A stretch of DNA of 64,000 nucleotides from Psococerastis gibbosa (taxonomy: Eukaryota; Arthropoda; Insecta; Psocodea; Psocidae): NCBI GenBank assembly GCA_963971405.1, contig OZ020492.1, positions 2,790,001-2,854,000 on the forward strand. Reading direction: 5' to 3'. A program made the position numbers and the translations under genes. Below are positions 1 to 12,600 of this stretch, piece by piece. Each line of letters starts with the position of its first letter. Position 1 is the stretch's first letter. Below the pieces are notes generated by a model. The model was not told the DNA's origin and did not search any database. It was given only the letters and a program-made list of their open reading frames with translations.

Positions 1-2
1 AC

Positions 3-146
3 GTCAATTTGAAACCAGCCTACAACAAATACGGGAATAGATTAAATAGTATAACGAAACTTTTTAATGAATTGCCCATACAACTTAAAAAATTAACTAA
101 AATAGGAGAGATAAAAACGAAAATTAAAAAATGGATTTTGAATTAA
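3..146 (+). pseudogene. C-terminal fragment of a non-LTR retrotransposon reverse transcriptase
   Basis: An open frame of 47 codons enters from the left window edge and ends at TAA 144-146. It reads as the last segment of a LINE ORF2, with the typical pattern KYG...N-S-x-T-K-LFNELP, then a Lys-rich tail ending KKWILN. In the Jockey/CR1-like families this region follows the polymerase and carries no catalytic motif. Neither a start nor the polymerase core is visible, so it is a partial copy whose body lies outside the window. Family-level placement is inference. Confidence 0.6.
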
Positions 147-545
147 AATACTTCGCTTTAAAACTTACTTTACTTTTTACTTTAATTATTTTACTTTACT
201 ATAATTACTCTTTACGTTAACTTACAATTTTAAATGGTATGAATTAAACTGATTTGAAATTAAAACTAAGTTTTTTTTGCTAACACAGACGTGAAATAGA
301 AAACATGTTGCATCATCTACAGCGTTTACTGTGCGAGCCCCCGACAAGTTGATTAACTTGGGGGCCCACAGGTTATTTGTATTATAAGGGTATAATTGTT
401 AATTTATAAATATATTCCTTCGGCGCAGGGGAGTACCGGCCGGAGAAGAAGAAGAAAGAAAAAAAAAGAAAAACTGACACTAAAATAACAAGTTAAAATA
501 AAATAAAAATAAAATAAAATAAACATTATAAATAAATAACAAAAA
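147..545 (+). mobile_element. Non-LTR element 3' UTR and A-rich tail
   Basis: Non-coding, AT-rich sequence that follows the ORF2 stop. It contains a stem-loop at 338-364 (C run, CAAGTT, GATT loop, AACTTG, G run), a GC-rich block at 421-447 ending in GAA repeats, and a long A-rich tail of AAAATA and AATAAA-like units from about 450 to 550. This is the expected layout of a non-LTR 3' end. Confidence 0.5.
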
Positions 546-1207
546 TAAATGATTAAGCCTTGTTTAGCAGCACTGTATGAGTCTTTTGTCCCAAATAAGC
601 GCTAGCTTGGGGGGATGCGGGATAGTATTATTATGTATTGTATTTTTGTAATATATGCTCCTTGTCCAGGGAATACTGGACAAGGAAAAGAAAAAAAAAT
701 TATTATTATTATTACTCGTTGGCTTGTGCTTTTATGTTGTATCCAGTGCCAACTTACCTACTTATAACATTCCTGAGCATGTTTAAACTCGTAAAAACTA
801 GGATGAATGGCGCCCATTCATTACCTACAGTGCTTCTGCCCTTCCATTCATTTGACTATAGAGTAAGTTAGGTTTCTATTGTCGCGTAACTCAACGTCAG
901 TTCGTGTCCATGTCCACAGCAACTAGAGGTGATCTGGCCATGCCTGCCTCCCCCAATATTGTGCATGAACGCCAATGTCTTTACTCGTCCCCGAAATTGG
1001 GTAAGTCTCGCTTAATCAATTACGCCTGTTACATAGTGGCAATGGAAAGCTTGCGTCATATTATATCCATTATCGCTTATGGCCGGTGTCATGGCGCGCT
1101 GACATCGAGGACGCATGCTAGTTTGCCAACAGCCAAAATACCTTACGGAAACAATACATACAACGCAATATGTCGGAACATCTATGGCCAAGTAATAATA
1201 ATAATAA
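546..1207. other. No gene seen; short ATT microsatellites
   Basis: AT-rich sequence with short trinucleotide runs near 695-715 and 1190-1207. The open frames here show no motif I recognise. Confidence 0.4.
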
Positions 1208-2042
1208 AAGAACCGGTCCGAGTTTACTTGAACATGCTTTCCAATTTATCAAGTAGTAGCTAGAGAAAATGACTAATTTCATGGTAAATAATTTTCCTAT
1301 AGTTAAATTTCGGGCAACTCGGGGGGGGGGGGGGGGGGGGTGTCCACCTGACGTCACTGGAGATGAGGTAAATTCTAGATAGGTCAGACCAACAAATTAC
1401 CACACAGCAATAATGGCATTTAATGCATTTGAGCGTGAATTTTCATTTTTTCAAAAACATTTTTTGCACAAAACCAAATAGTTTTTTGGGAAATCAATCT
1501 GTCCGGTTTCGTTACTCAATTTAACACCTAAAACATAAATGGAAAGGTTTCACAGAAAAATTATTTTTTAGTCATTTTTCATGAAAATTTAGTTACCGTA
1601 TTTTTATTTTTTTACCCCCAGAAGCAGACTATCAAGGGGCAAGCGACCCCCCGCATTTGTCAACATTAATAACGACTACAATATATGTGAATTTAAAAGA
1701 AATCATTGGAGCCATTTTGGATAAATAATTTTTTTAGACGTTTTTTTGGAGTTTTTTGAAAATAAAACCCCCCCAAATTGAGATAGCCCAAAATCAAAAA
1801 CGTAATCTCGAGGTATGATTTTTGTGAACCTACATGCCGAATTTCATCGAAATGGACCGTGTATAGTTTGCCCGGAAATCGACGCACAGACAGACAGAGC
1901 GACAGACAGACAGACATTTCGTATAAACCACTTTGTTGGGTTCCTGGGACCTCAAAACGTGTAAATCCGTTGAAATCTCGGAATCGAAAATTTGGACCAT
2001 CACAAAGCTTTCCTTACACTACGTATAAATTGGAAAGCAATA
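1208..2042 (+). mobile_element. Dispersed repeat with internal CAGA microsatellite, copy 1
   Basis: Near full-length copy of a ~850-bp interspersed element found at least nine times in this window on both strands. It starts with GAACCGGTCCGAG, contains GCTTTCCAATTTAT near the 5' end and its inverse ATAAATTGGAAAGC at the 3' end, a poly-G run at 1321-1340 followed by the conserved CACCTGACGTCACTGG, and a (CAGA)n tract at 1890-1915. Short open frames inside repeat from copy to copy only because the DNA repeats. I see no transposase. Confidence 0.75.
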
Positions 2043-2892
2043 AATGTGTAGATTAAATAATAGAATAATAGACTATTAGTCAGTTAAATTGGATATGTTC
2101 TTCTTCTTCTTCTCTGTAGCACTACGTAATAGAGGAAATAGAGGAGTAAAATAGTGATGAACTAATCAGATAGTCATTTGTTGGTCATCACGCTATATGA
2201 TACCATGAAAAATGAATGGAATTAAATGAGTGATTGCGCTACAAACAAATCAGAAAGGCTGGGGCTGTTCATTCTAAACTCAAAAGCGTGTCATTTCAAG
2301 AATTCTAAGCGTTATATGTATATGAGAGGCGAGGACATTCGAACCCGTCAAAAATATTTTGAATACTCTGGCCGCATGCTGCGTCTTTTTAATAGCTGGT
2401 CATATGAGACATGAAATGAATGAAATGAAAAATGTCTTTATATTAGGCGAAGAGCTACTCTACCGGCTAACCTAACATAGTGGGTGAGGCCAGAAATGTA
2501 AAAAAAATGTGTTCCTCTTTTGTAGCGCTGCAGCGTTTTTTTGATTTATGCATTTTTGTTGATTTTCAAACATTTCTTGTGGATCCGCCTCTGTAATCGC
2601 GAGCCCCCCCCCCCCCCACCGCATTTGTCTGTGAAATCGTAACTTATTTTATTTAAATATTTGAGTATAACACCTACTTCGACTAACCTCAAAAACCTTC
2701 AAAATTGTCGCCCTCATCAGGAAGACCTCCAGGCCACCGAGTTGGCGATGTTTACCCGCATAATGCATTGAACTAAAAATTACATTGTGCATGGGGTTCA
2801 TTTTGAGGTAAATAATTATTATTTGTGCGCTAATTGGACCCTGCGGACTATGGCTATTTGTGCGCTAGTCGCACGCTAGCACTTGGGCCTTC

Positions 2893-3292
2893 TTAAGAGG
2901 ATATGTCACGTTGAAAATTGGCACCCCAAAATTAAATACTTTTCATTTTTTATTTAATTAACTCAGCAAGTTATTAAAAATTTGGCTCATCGAAGTTGTA
3001 GAAGACTACTTCGTGCATCATATAATCGGGTAGTTTTACTTTTCGGTTTTGTAGTTCGTCCAAAAATCCCAGAATACGAGTAATTTTAGTCCGTTCTGGT
3101 ATTAATGAATGAACTAAGGTACCAAAAATTTAATATTTCCTATTACATGATGCATGAAGCAGTCTCCTACAACTTCCATGAGCCAAATCTTTAATGAGTT
3201 CCTTTGTTAATTAAATAAAAAAACAAAAAGTCAATAAAAACAACAAATTTTGGGGTGCTCATTTTGCTACGTAGCATGTCCTCTTATATGAC
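2893..3292. mobile_element. Fold-back MITE with TAAGAGGA termini
   Basis: Two inverted arms (about 2893-3025 and 3148-3292) pair over roughly 130 bases, ending in TAAGAGGATATG on the left and CATGTCCTCTTA on the right. The centre is unpaired. No coding capacity. It lies upstream of the first glycosyltransferase exon found here, so it may be in an intron of that gene. Confidence 0.6.
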
Positions 3293-3402
3293 AATCAACA
3301 ATCCGACCCTATTTATACAGTATCTAGTCTAACATCCCAAAAAATTAGTACAACCTTATGAAATCTTTGCTAGGGATAAAGTTTCCATTTGTTTGCTTCC
3401 AG

Positions 3403-3665
3403 TTTGGAGGTCATGTGGACTCCGTCGCTGGGTCTTCGGCCTGATAGTCTGGGGGCTGTTCATCCTCGCCTACTTCAACCTGGGCCGGCAGTTGAGCCTG
3501 GAGCCTCCAGGGCCGGCCCTCCGTCTCCATGGCAGCATGCTGACCAGCAAGTCTTCTACAGCCGCCCCATTGTCCTCGTCAACACTTCAGACCAAGGATT
3601 TTCTTCAACAAAGTCCACTTGTTGACCTTTCACCTGTAGAAAAAGAAGATCTCATTTTGCAGAAG
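3403..3665 (+). CDS. GT92 gene, first exon found (signal anchor and stem)
   Basis: The acceptor is a T/C-rich tract ending in AG at 3401-3402. Two bases complete a split codon, then Trp-Arg-Ser-Cys follows. The donor AAG|GTAAGT ends the exon at 3665 in phase 0. It encodes the membrane anchor (WVFGLIVWGLFILAYF) and a Ser/Thr/Pro-rich stem. An upstream exon is required for the start codon. Confidence 0.82.
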
Positions 3666-6600
3666 GTAAGTTTAACCTGGCCGGAACCTTTGATGTTTAT
3701 TGGATGATTATAACACACAGCCTTATAGCATTTATGAGTATAGATACAAACAATCCATAATTCAAAACAAACAAAAAACGACAAAAACAATTCCTACTGC
3801 CTTACCTAGGCTTTATCAGGACGGATCCAGCCCATTTGGGGGGGGGGGGGGTAGTGGTGTGTCAAAATAGTGGGTCAAAATAGGGAAAACCTATGTAGGA
3901 TCGATTAAATCAGAGCGTAATAAATTAACTAACAATAGATTTACTAAATCGGGGGGGGGGGGGGCAGCAACCCCCGGTCTCCCCTGTATTCGTCCTTGGG
4001 CCTTATTCTGTGAGATGAGTTCCGTCTCAGGGTCATTTTCAGGAGGTATTCGTCGGGTTAATAACGACTTAGGCCTCATATTTGGACCCATAGAGCGACT
4101 CCGACTTGACTGTCCTATGCCAGCCCATAGGACAGTGGACCTCCTGATTATAGTGGATTCCGAACCACCTGGGAAACACAGTGAAGTCACACGATTAGTT
4201 CGGAGGTGACCAGGACATGTTTCCCTACCGGCACTGTGCACACGACCAAGTTATCTGCAGCTTTGAACCTGCTCTGGTCCGCTGGATTCAACTTGGTATT
4301 CAGTAGGTATTAGTTCCATCCCGTCCCCATAATTGGAATTTATCAAATTGCAAAGTTATCTGACCATAATATTGTCCCCGATAATTACCTAATAAGGCGA
4401 CTCAGTCGTATCGAGGATTCGATAAAGCAAGACGTGAATATTTACATGTATTTTTTTAGGGATGTGCTCTTTAGGAAATCGGTACTGCAAATTCTGACCA
4501 ACTTTAGTTTTCACTTAATTAACAGCACTCTTCATTAAAGCAGGCACGTAGCCAGGGAGGGGCTGAAGCCCCCCCCCCCCCCGTGAAATGTATAAAAGAA
4601 AAAAAGAGAAAATGAGTGAAATGAGTTTCTTGTATATATTATTGTGGAGCTGAGTTATTAATTAAAGTAATTTTTACATTAAATATTCTCATTATCCTGT
4701 GTTTGGAAGAGATCACACCTATTTATCCTTGCATTGTTCAGTTTGATGGGTAACCTGTAATTTTATTCTCCCTCTAAAAACACTAAAACTGTGTGTTTTT
4801 ACATGTAAGTTTTTAAAAATTGGCGGGGGGGGGGGTGGTGGACCCGCCGTTTTACTGGAGGTATTCCATACCCCCCCCCCCTGGCTACTTGCTTGCATTA
4901 AAGATTTAGTCTTCTCAAGTTTAGATTACTTTTATAACAACTTGTAATGTACTTTTGCTTTTCTAATTATGCGTACGTTTAGTATAAGGAAAACTTTGTG
5001 AGGCTTAAATTTTCAGTACCGAGATATCAGTGGGTTTACACGTTTTGAGGTGCCAGGAACCAAAAAATTAGTGTATTTTACGAAATGCCGAAATATAGCT
5101 AAGTTCGCTCGTACCGATTCTATTTTATTGTAGCCAACGCCCGCAAATGACAAATCGGCCGTTGAGCGCATCGTATAGTAGGGTCGGGTGCCACATGTAA
5201 TAATTAAATTATTGGATTAGTAGCCACACCCTAATTTTTCTCATTATAATTGACTACTGAGCTTATGTAAATATCTACAGTGTGACTACGAACGGCAGCA
5301 GTTAGCCCCGAAAACCTTTCTCCCAATTACTTACTTTCTGAACGTGACACGGTCATCCAGAACGTTGCGGCCTGGATGGCCTTGTCGTTGACGTCTAAAA
5401 GATCCCTATAGTTTAATTTCGGAAATCTCGGGGGGGGGGGGGGGGGGGGGGGGGTCCACCTGACGTCACTGGAGGTGAAGTAAATTCTAGATAGGTCAGA
5501 CATTACATTACATTACCATATAGCAATAATGGTAGGGCACGCAATGCTTTTGACCGTGAATTTTCTATCATTTTTTCAAAAACATTTTTTTTTGCACAAA
5601 ACCAAATAGTTTTTTGGGAAAGCAATCTGTCCGGTTTCGTTACTCAATTTAACACCTAAAACATGCCCGAAGGTAGAAATCATCAATGGAAAGGTTTCGC
5701 AGAAAAATAATTTTTTAGTCGTTTTTCATGAAAATTTAGTTATTTTTATTTTTTTACCCCCAAAAGCAAACTATCAAGGGGCAAGCGACCCCCCGCATTT
5801 TGTCAACATTATTAACGACTACAATATATGTTAATTTAAAATGAATCGTTAGCGCCGTTTTTGAGAAATAATTTTTTTAGACGTTTTTTTTTAGTTTTTT
5901 GAGAATAAAACCACCAAAATTGAGTTAGCCCCAAATAAAAAAAATGGTCCCGAGGTATGATTTTTGTGAACCTACATGCCAAATTTCATCAAAATCGACC
6001 GAGTAGTTTGCCCGGAAATTGATGAACAGACAGATTGACAGAGCGACAGACAGGCATTTCGTAAAAACCACTTTTTTTGGTTCCTGGGACCTCAAAACGT
6101 GTAATTCTGTTGAAATCTCGGAATTTCGACCATTACAAAGCTTTCCTTATACTTACTACCTGAGTTGTTATAGTAAGTGTCTTGGTGATCTACTTCGGCC
6201 TCAAGGGGCCATAGAATTGCCAAGGGCAATGCGACTACAAAGCCAGTTCATTATATTTTAACAGTTCTTTTAATAGCGAAGTTTGCTATAGCTGTATTCA
6301 CCTCTAACGTTCACTACGGGGTTCTCCTGTGTGCCAATTATTCCTTGATGTCGCCAGCGAAGACGCCAAAGGGCGGTGCGGTGCAGCTATACTCCTCTAA
6401 AGCCTTTCTCGATACCTACCACCATTAGAAACCAAGGGGCGCTGGGGAATTGTTTTTGACCCAGACTCTGATTCACTCAATGACCCTGCATAATTCCATA
6501 CACTATTTAATACATTCATTTATTAAAATTATGTTAACAACCCATTACTATATTCCAGCCTGCCTATCCATATGGACGGATGCAGGGGGGGGGGGGTAGT

Positions 6601-9600
6601 TTGTAAATTTGGTAAATCTGTTGTAAGTTAATTTATTACGCTCTGATTTAATCGATACTACATGTGTTTTTCCTATTTTGACCCACAAGTGCCCCCCCCC
6701 CCCCCAAATGGGCTGGATCCGTCCCTGCCTATCCATTATGTTTCAAAACGATAAGGTTCTTGAATGAGCTATAAAAGGACCGGTATGCAACGAGAAATTG
6801 CATTGCCCTGCCATCTACCTGTTTTACCATAAAATTCTTTGTTGATTTATTTCCGCGGTAGAGAACGTCGTAGTTCACGAGTCGGTCGGGGACGCTCCGG
6901 TGTCACTACATTCGGTTGTAATGCGCATACTCGTGGACTTAAAAAGGTTTCTACTGCTTACGTTTTACTTCTGATCGTGAATTGTACGAAAGGTTATAAA
7001 TTCTTCTATTTTTAATTCTTTGTACTGTAATAACTTAAGTACACTTTGTTTTCCATTTTTGATTTTAATATTTAGATTTTCCTTTTTTGCGTACGTTCCG
7101 TAGCTGTATGATTCTTTTAGTCCCCCCCCCCCCCAATTTAGAAAATCTATTGTAAGTTAATTTATTACTTATTTAATAGATACAGATACTACATACTATG
7201 TTCCTTCTATTTTGACACCCAACTACCCCCCCCCCCCCCAAAGTATGCAGTGGCTGTCCAAGACATATCAAGGGTAGAAGTAGGCTTACCTGGTTATACC
7301 TGATATCTAGGCCTATCGGTAGCTTACTGCAGTGACGGATCCAGCGCCCATTTGGGGGGGGGGGGGATGTAGTTGGGTGTCAAAATAGAAGGAACATAGT
7401 ATGAAGTATCTATTAAATAAGTACTTACAATAAATTTTCTAAATTGGGGGGGGGGGGAGGCTAAAAGAATCATACAGCTACGGAACGTGCACAAAAAAAG
7501 AAAATCTAAATAGTAAAATCAAAAATTGTAAACAAAGTGTACTTAAGTTAATACTGTACAAAGAATTAAAAATAGAAGAATGTATAACCTTGCGTAGAAT
7601 TCACAAACAGAAGTAAAACGTAAACAGTAGAAACTTTAAAAAAGTCTACGAGCATGCGCAGTACAACCGAATGTAGTGACACCGGAGCGTTCTCGACCGA
7701 CTCGTGGTAGTTCTAATAATACGAACCCATACAGGATACAGACTTACTGAATGCCTAGTTAGGCGCGATCCGAAGTTGATACTTACTCGTATCATTTCAG
7801 TGACGCTTATCGTGTTATTATATTATTATTATATTTTTTTCGGCTCACATAGACCTACTACGTCAGCCGTTTCAATAATAACAACAAAAATAAAAACAAG
7901 ATAACGCCACTTAAATGATTAGTATCATCGTCGGAACGTTAGGAAATTTGTCAATGGAGCAAATGGGTACTTTGACGCTGTGTTGATGCTGACTGCACGC
8001 AAGTGTACGGTTTTCCCCTTGACGCGCCCCAGCGTCAGAAATCTCCCGAAGTGCGTTCAGAAATATACTGTTCTATACACCAATCAATAACCCATTTGCT
8101 CAATTTAAATATTTCCCCCCAGCGGATCCGCCTCTTTGCGGTCGTCCGTGTGTACCTTAGTTCCTACCCCTCTGGCAACTGTGCCTAAACCTATTTGTAT
8201 AAATAACCTTGCATTTGTTTTTTGTTTTTTTTTCAGGTCCAAAAAGATCTTCCTAGCTTGCCGATTATTTATTGGAATAAAACTAAAAATAAACTCATGT
8301 ATTTTAAAAATGACAGTTGCGCCCGGTTTCCTAGCATATATGACATTGAATTCAATAACGTCTATTGGCAAACCTTACGTTCTTCTAACGGGACTTTTCA
8401 AGTAAGTTTTTCATCTTCAAATAAATTCTCCCTTGCATATTAGGCTTTTAAATTTATAATAATAATTATTATTTTTTAATTATATTATGGCCACTTGGCT
8501 AAGCCAATAGCAGGCTGAGGCACAGCATAAGCTTAGTCAAGCCTAAGTCGTGACTTCATCGTGGTTCCCCTAATGCAAGGACCATCGCCATGATGTACCT
8601 TACTTCATTGAACGAGTCCCCCAATCTTTGGCGGCCATTCCACCGGCGAATCTAGGCTACTTCATTTGTGATTTTTTGTTTGTTTTGTTTTAAGGAGATT
8701 ATTATGTAGATACTTAACTTATCTATTATAAATTAAGTTATAATATGGTAGAGACTTATTAATGATGTCTGCTACCACATTATAACTTAATTTATAATAG
8801 ATAAGGTAATTATCTACATAATAGTCTCCTTAAAACAAAACAAACGTCAATGACAAAATCTCCGTGTCCCTCGCTGACCACCCATACCTGAGCAATGGGG
8901 TTCATTTGTGGCGTCATTTTGTAGATGACAGCACCAGTTGGAATGATATCAAAGAGTTGATTTTTCTATAAGCCTTAATACTATTTTAAAATGATTTTTA
9001 ATTGCGTATTATTTTAAAGTGATATTTTTCTATAAATCATGGAGAATATATATATTAAATTATATGCAGAGAAATAAGGTCCAGGCATAGTAAAAATATT
9101 ATAAAAAATATTAAAAGAATTAATTAGATGCTAAGAGCTTAGTTTTCGCATGCAAGCAGTGGCCATTTTGAATAATATGGATATCGGTTTGTCGTCAGAG
9201 AACCTAGTGAACAAAACTGTCCCTACAGAACCTCATTCCATAAGTTGTGTTCTACCGCAGGGGGGTGTCACTCAATGTTAATAAGTTGATTTATCCAATG
9301 TGGCCGACCTCAGTACCCTTGACAGAAACGAGAGGCGCTGTCTGTTTCCCGCCAGTATTCAAATTATCCAACTTTTCTTAAAATATAGTTTCTACCTACG
9401 GTATATAGTTCTATCCTTATTCTGCGTTCTACCGTTTCCGGATAGGTACACTGGTCGCAAGAGGCAAAGTCCACAATTGACATTCGTTGAAGGTGAAAGT
9501 TGAAACTTCACCCTGCTGTAGTTGTGCTCAGATATCATGTGTGACGAGATTAACTATTTTTCTGGTAACAAAATATTTTCAAAATATTCGACGGTGATCT

Positions 9601-12600
9601 GTCCTGTTTCCCGTTCTCGTCGACAAGGGTGGATCCAGCACTTGATTCCGGAGGGGTGGAGGGGGGTCAAGCCATGAAGCAGCCACCCCCCGTACCACCT
9701 CTTTTCGAATCACCCTTCCTCTTTGTCTTCCTCTGCCTAGCCGTCTCTATATCTTTCTCAAGTCACTATCTAGATGTTTAATTAGTATAATAGGTTTAGG
9801 GAAAGATGAATTTATGTAGGTACTTACCTACCTCGCCTCTCCATAGCAGCTCTTTCGTAGCCTGCCTTGTTTCCTTCTGTACTGCGTTCTCGCTCTATAC
9901 ACGAAGTACGGAGCTCGATATTGTCCCATTCGCTTCTTTGGCGCCACAGCTCGGGTTCATCTCGGCCCCTTGTCTTCCTCTGCTTAGGCGTCTCTGACGT
10001 CTTTCGCAGGTCACTTCCTACCTGGTCTCTCCATTAGTTGCATGGTCTGCCTGGTTGCCTTAGGCCCCCATTCTCACTCTGTGGACGAAGTCAGGTTCAC
10101 GGTGTTGTGCCACTCACCCCAGAAGTGCGAATAGGCCAATATAAAAAAAATCTGCGGTAATAAATTACACAGCAAAATGAAATTATTATGTGTTTCAGCT
10201 CTTTGGTGCTTATTACGATATTCGACGCTTCAGCAAAATTGGACCAGCCATTCGTATCCTAGGAATGATTGATCGTATAGACCCCACAGTAAAAACTTAC
10301 TGCCAACTGTGGTTCGAGGACCATAAGGAGCCTGTTTTTATAAAAACTTTAGAATATAAATATATCTGGTATAAGAAATGGGGTAACTACAAACAAGGGA
10401 TATTCCAACCTTATTTAATTGCATGTCAAATACCTCAGCAATATCGTTCAAAGGTAAGAATTATACTATATATACGGTTACATAATTTAACTCGGATTAT
10501 TGGTACGAGCCCCACTTCTTGCATTTTTTGGTTGGACTAAAGCAGGAACAACCTAGTTGAGTGGAAGAGATAGTTTTAGCCCTAAATTCACTAGGTTGGT
10601 CCAGTAATAGAACAAACAGTAACTATTTATTTATTATTAGCAGAGCATTGGTGAATGTAATAAAGATACCCCCGGGGTGGCACAACATGTTCGGGTGTAA
10701 AAACATTTAACAGAAAGTATCGATCGTACAGCTATAGTACAGCTGGTCACATCAGTTTTTTAACCCGATCTATTATAAATCATGGGCACTGAGGATGTCA
10801 AGCCAAAGAAGTTCCAGAGCTGCGGCCATGATGTGACGGCCACATACTATAAATCTAAATGTATAGGAACATTTCTTCTACTTTGTGACATCACATTTAT
10901 TGATCTCCGTTACCATCAACCAAACCGACTTCTACATGAATTAGATGTAACATCAAAGGCTTTCACGGCCCGAGTCGTATGAAGAACCAGTAGAATCCGG
11001 GCCCATCAGCCGGGATTCCACTGGTTTTTCATTAGATTTAGATTTTGAAATACGAAGGAAACTGCAGTAATCCATCACATTTGACTTTATACCTATGCAC
11101 GGCAGAAGACTGCAATATCTGTCGGAGTACACATTCCAGAAGTTTACCAACGTATGTTGAGAATGACCCTAATTATTTAGCCTACCTATTTTTGCTTTCC
11201 AATTTATACGTAGTATAAGGAAAGCTTTGTGATGGTCGAAATTTTCGATTCCGAGATTTCAATGGATTTACACGTTTTGAGGTCCCAGGAACCAAAAAAA
11301 GTGGTTTTTACGAAATGTCTGTGTGTCGCTCTGTCTGTATGTCTGTCTGTATGTCTGTCTGTCTGTCTGTCTGTCTGTGCGTCGATTTCCGGGCAAACTA
11401 CTCGGTCGATTATGATGAAATTTGGCATGTAGGTTCACAAAAATCATACCTCAAGACCATTTTTATTTTATTTTGGGCTAACTCAATTTGGGGGGTTTTA
11501 TTCTCAAAAAACTACAAAAAACGTCTAAAAAAATTATTTCTCCAAAACGGCTCCAACGATATACCGGTATTTTAAATTCTCATATGGTCGTTATTAATTT
11601 TAACAAAATGCATGGGGTCGCTTGCCCCTTGATAGTTGGCTTCTGGGGGTAAAAAAATAAAAACAGCTCAATTTTCATGAAAAATGACTAAAAAATAATT
11701 TATCTGCTAAACCTTTCGATCGGTGATTTCTACCTTCAGGCATGTTTTAGGTGTTAAATTGAGTAACGAAGCCGGACAGGTTGCTTTCGCAAAAAACTTT
11801 CTGGTTTTGTGGAAATTTTTTTTTTTTTTTTTGAAAAAATGATAGAAAATTCAGGGTCAAATGCATTGCGTGCCCTGCCATTATTACTGTGTGGTAATGT
11901 GTTGGTCTGACCTCTCTAGAATTTACCTCACCTCCAGTGACGTCAGGTAGACAACCCCCCCCCCCCCCACAGATATCGAAAATTTAGTCATAGGAAAATT
12001 ATTTACCACGAAATTACTAATTTTCTCTAACTACTAATTGATAAATTGGAAAGCATGTTCGAGTAAACTCGGACCGGTTCTTGTACATGTACTTAATAAT
12101 TATAACAATGTCCTAAAGGATGTTATAGGCCTACTTATAGTGGTCCATTGGTCCTTGTCCAATGTAAGTAATTAAAATAAGTAAATAATAATTATATTAG
12201 AACATTTTCATGCACAGTTTACATTGTCTACCCCAGTAATAAGTATACTGTAAGAGACTTGTATCGCCGGGGAAATTTCGATATAACAGTATTGTTATAT
12301 TGTCAAGTCATGAATGAATATATTTTAGTACGATACAATGAGACAATATACAATGAGACAATATACAATATAACAACAAATGCTCGAGTGTGGCCTACAT
12401 CCGTTAACACAACGAAATAATCAGTAAAAGTTTGCTAGCTAGGCTACAATAAAATAGGTATACTTATGTTTAATTTTGTTTTTCGCACGTATATAGTAGC
12501 AATGTATACAACTGTAGCCTATATTGTTATAAATCGACTTTACAAAGTATCAAATGTCAAAAACATCACGCTCTTTAACGACTTTAACATAATTAGATAT

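Noticed and set aside
904-1263. 119-codon open frame on the plus strand
   Set aside because: No recognisable domain, and it runs into the start of a dispersed repeat; treated as chance.
11204-11575. Repeated short proteins with Cys-Leu-Ser-Val tracts
   Set aside because: They are translations of the CTGT/CAGA microsatellite inside the dispersed repeat, not genes.
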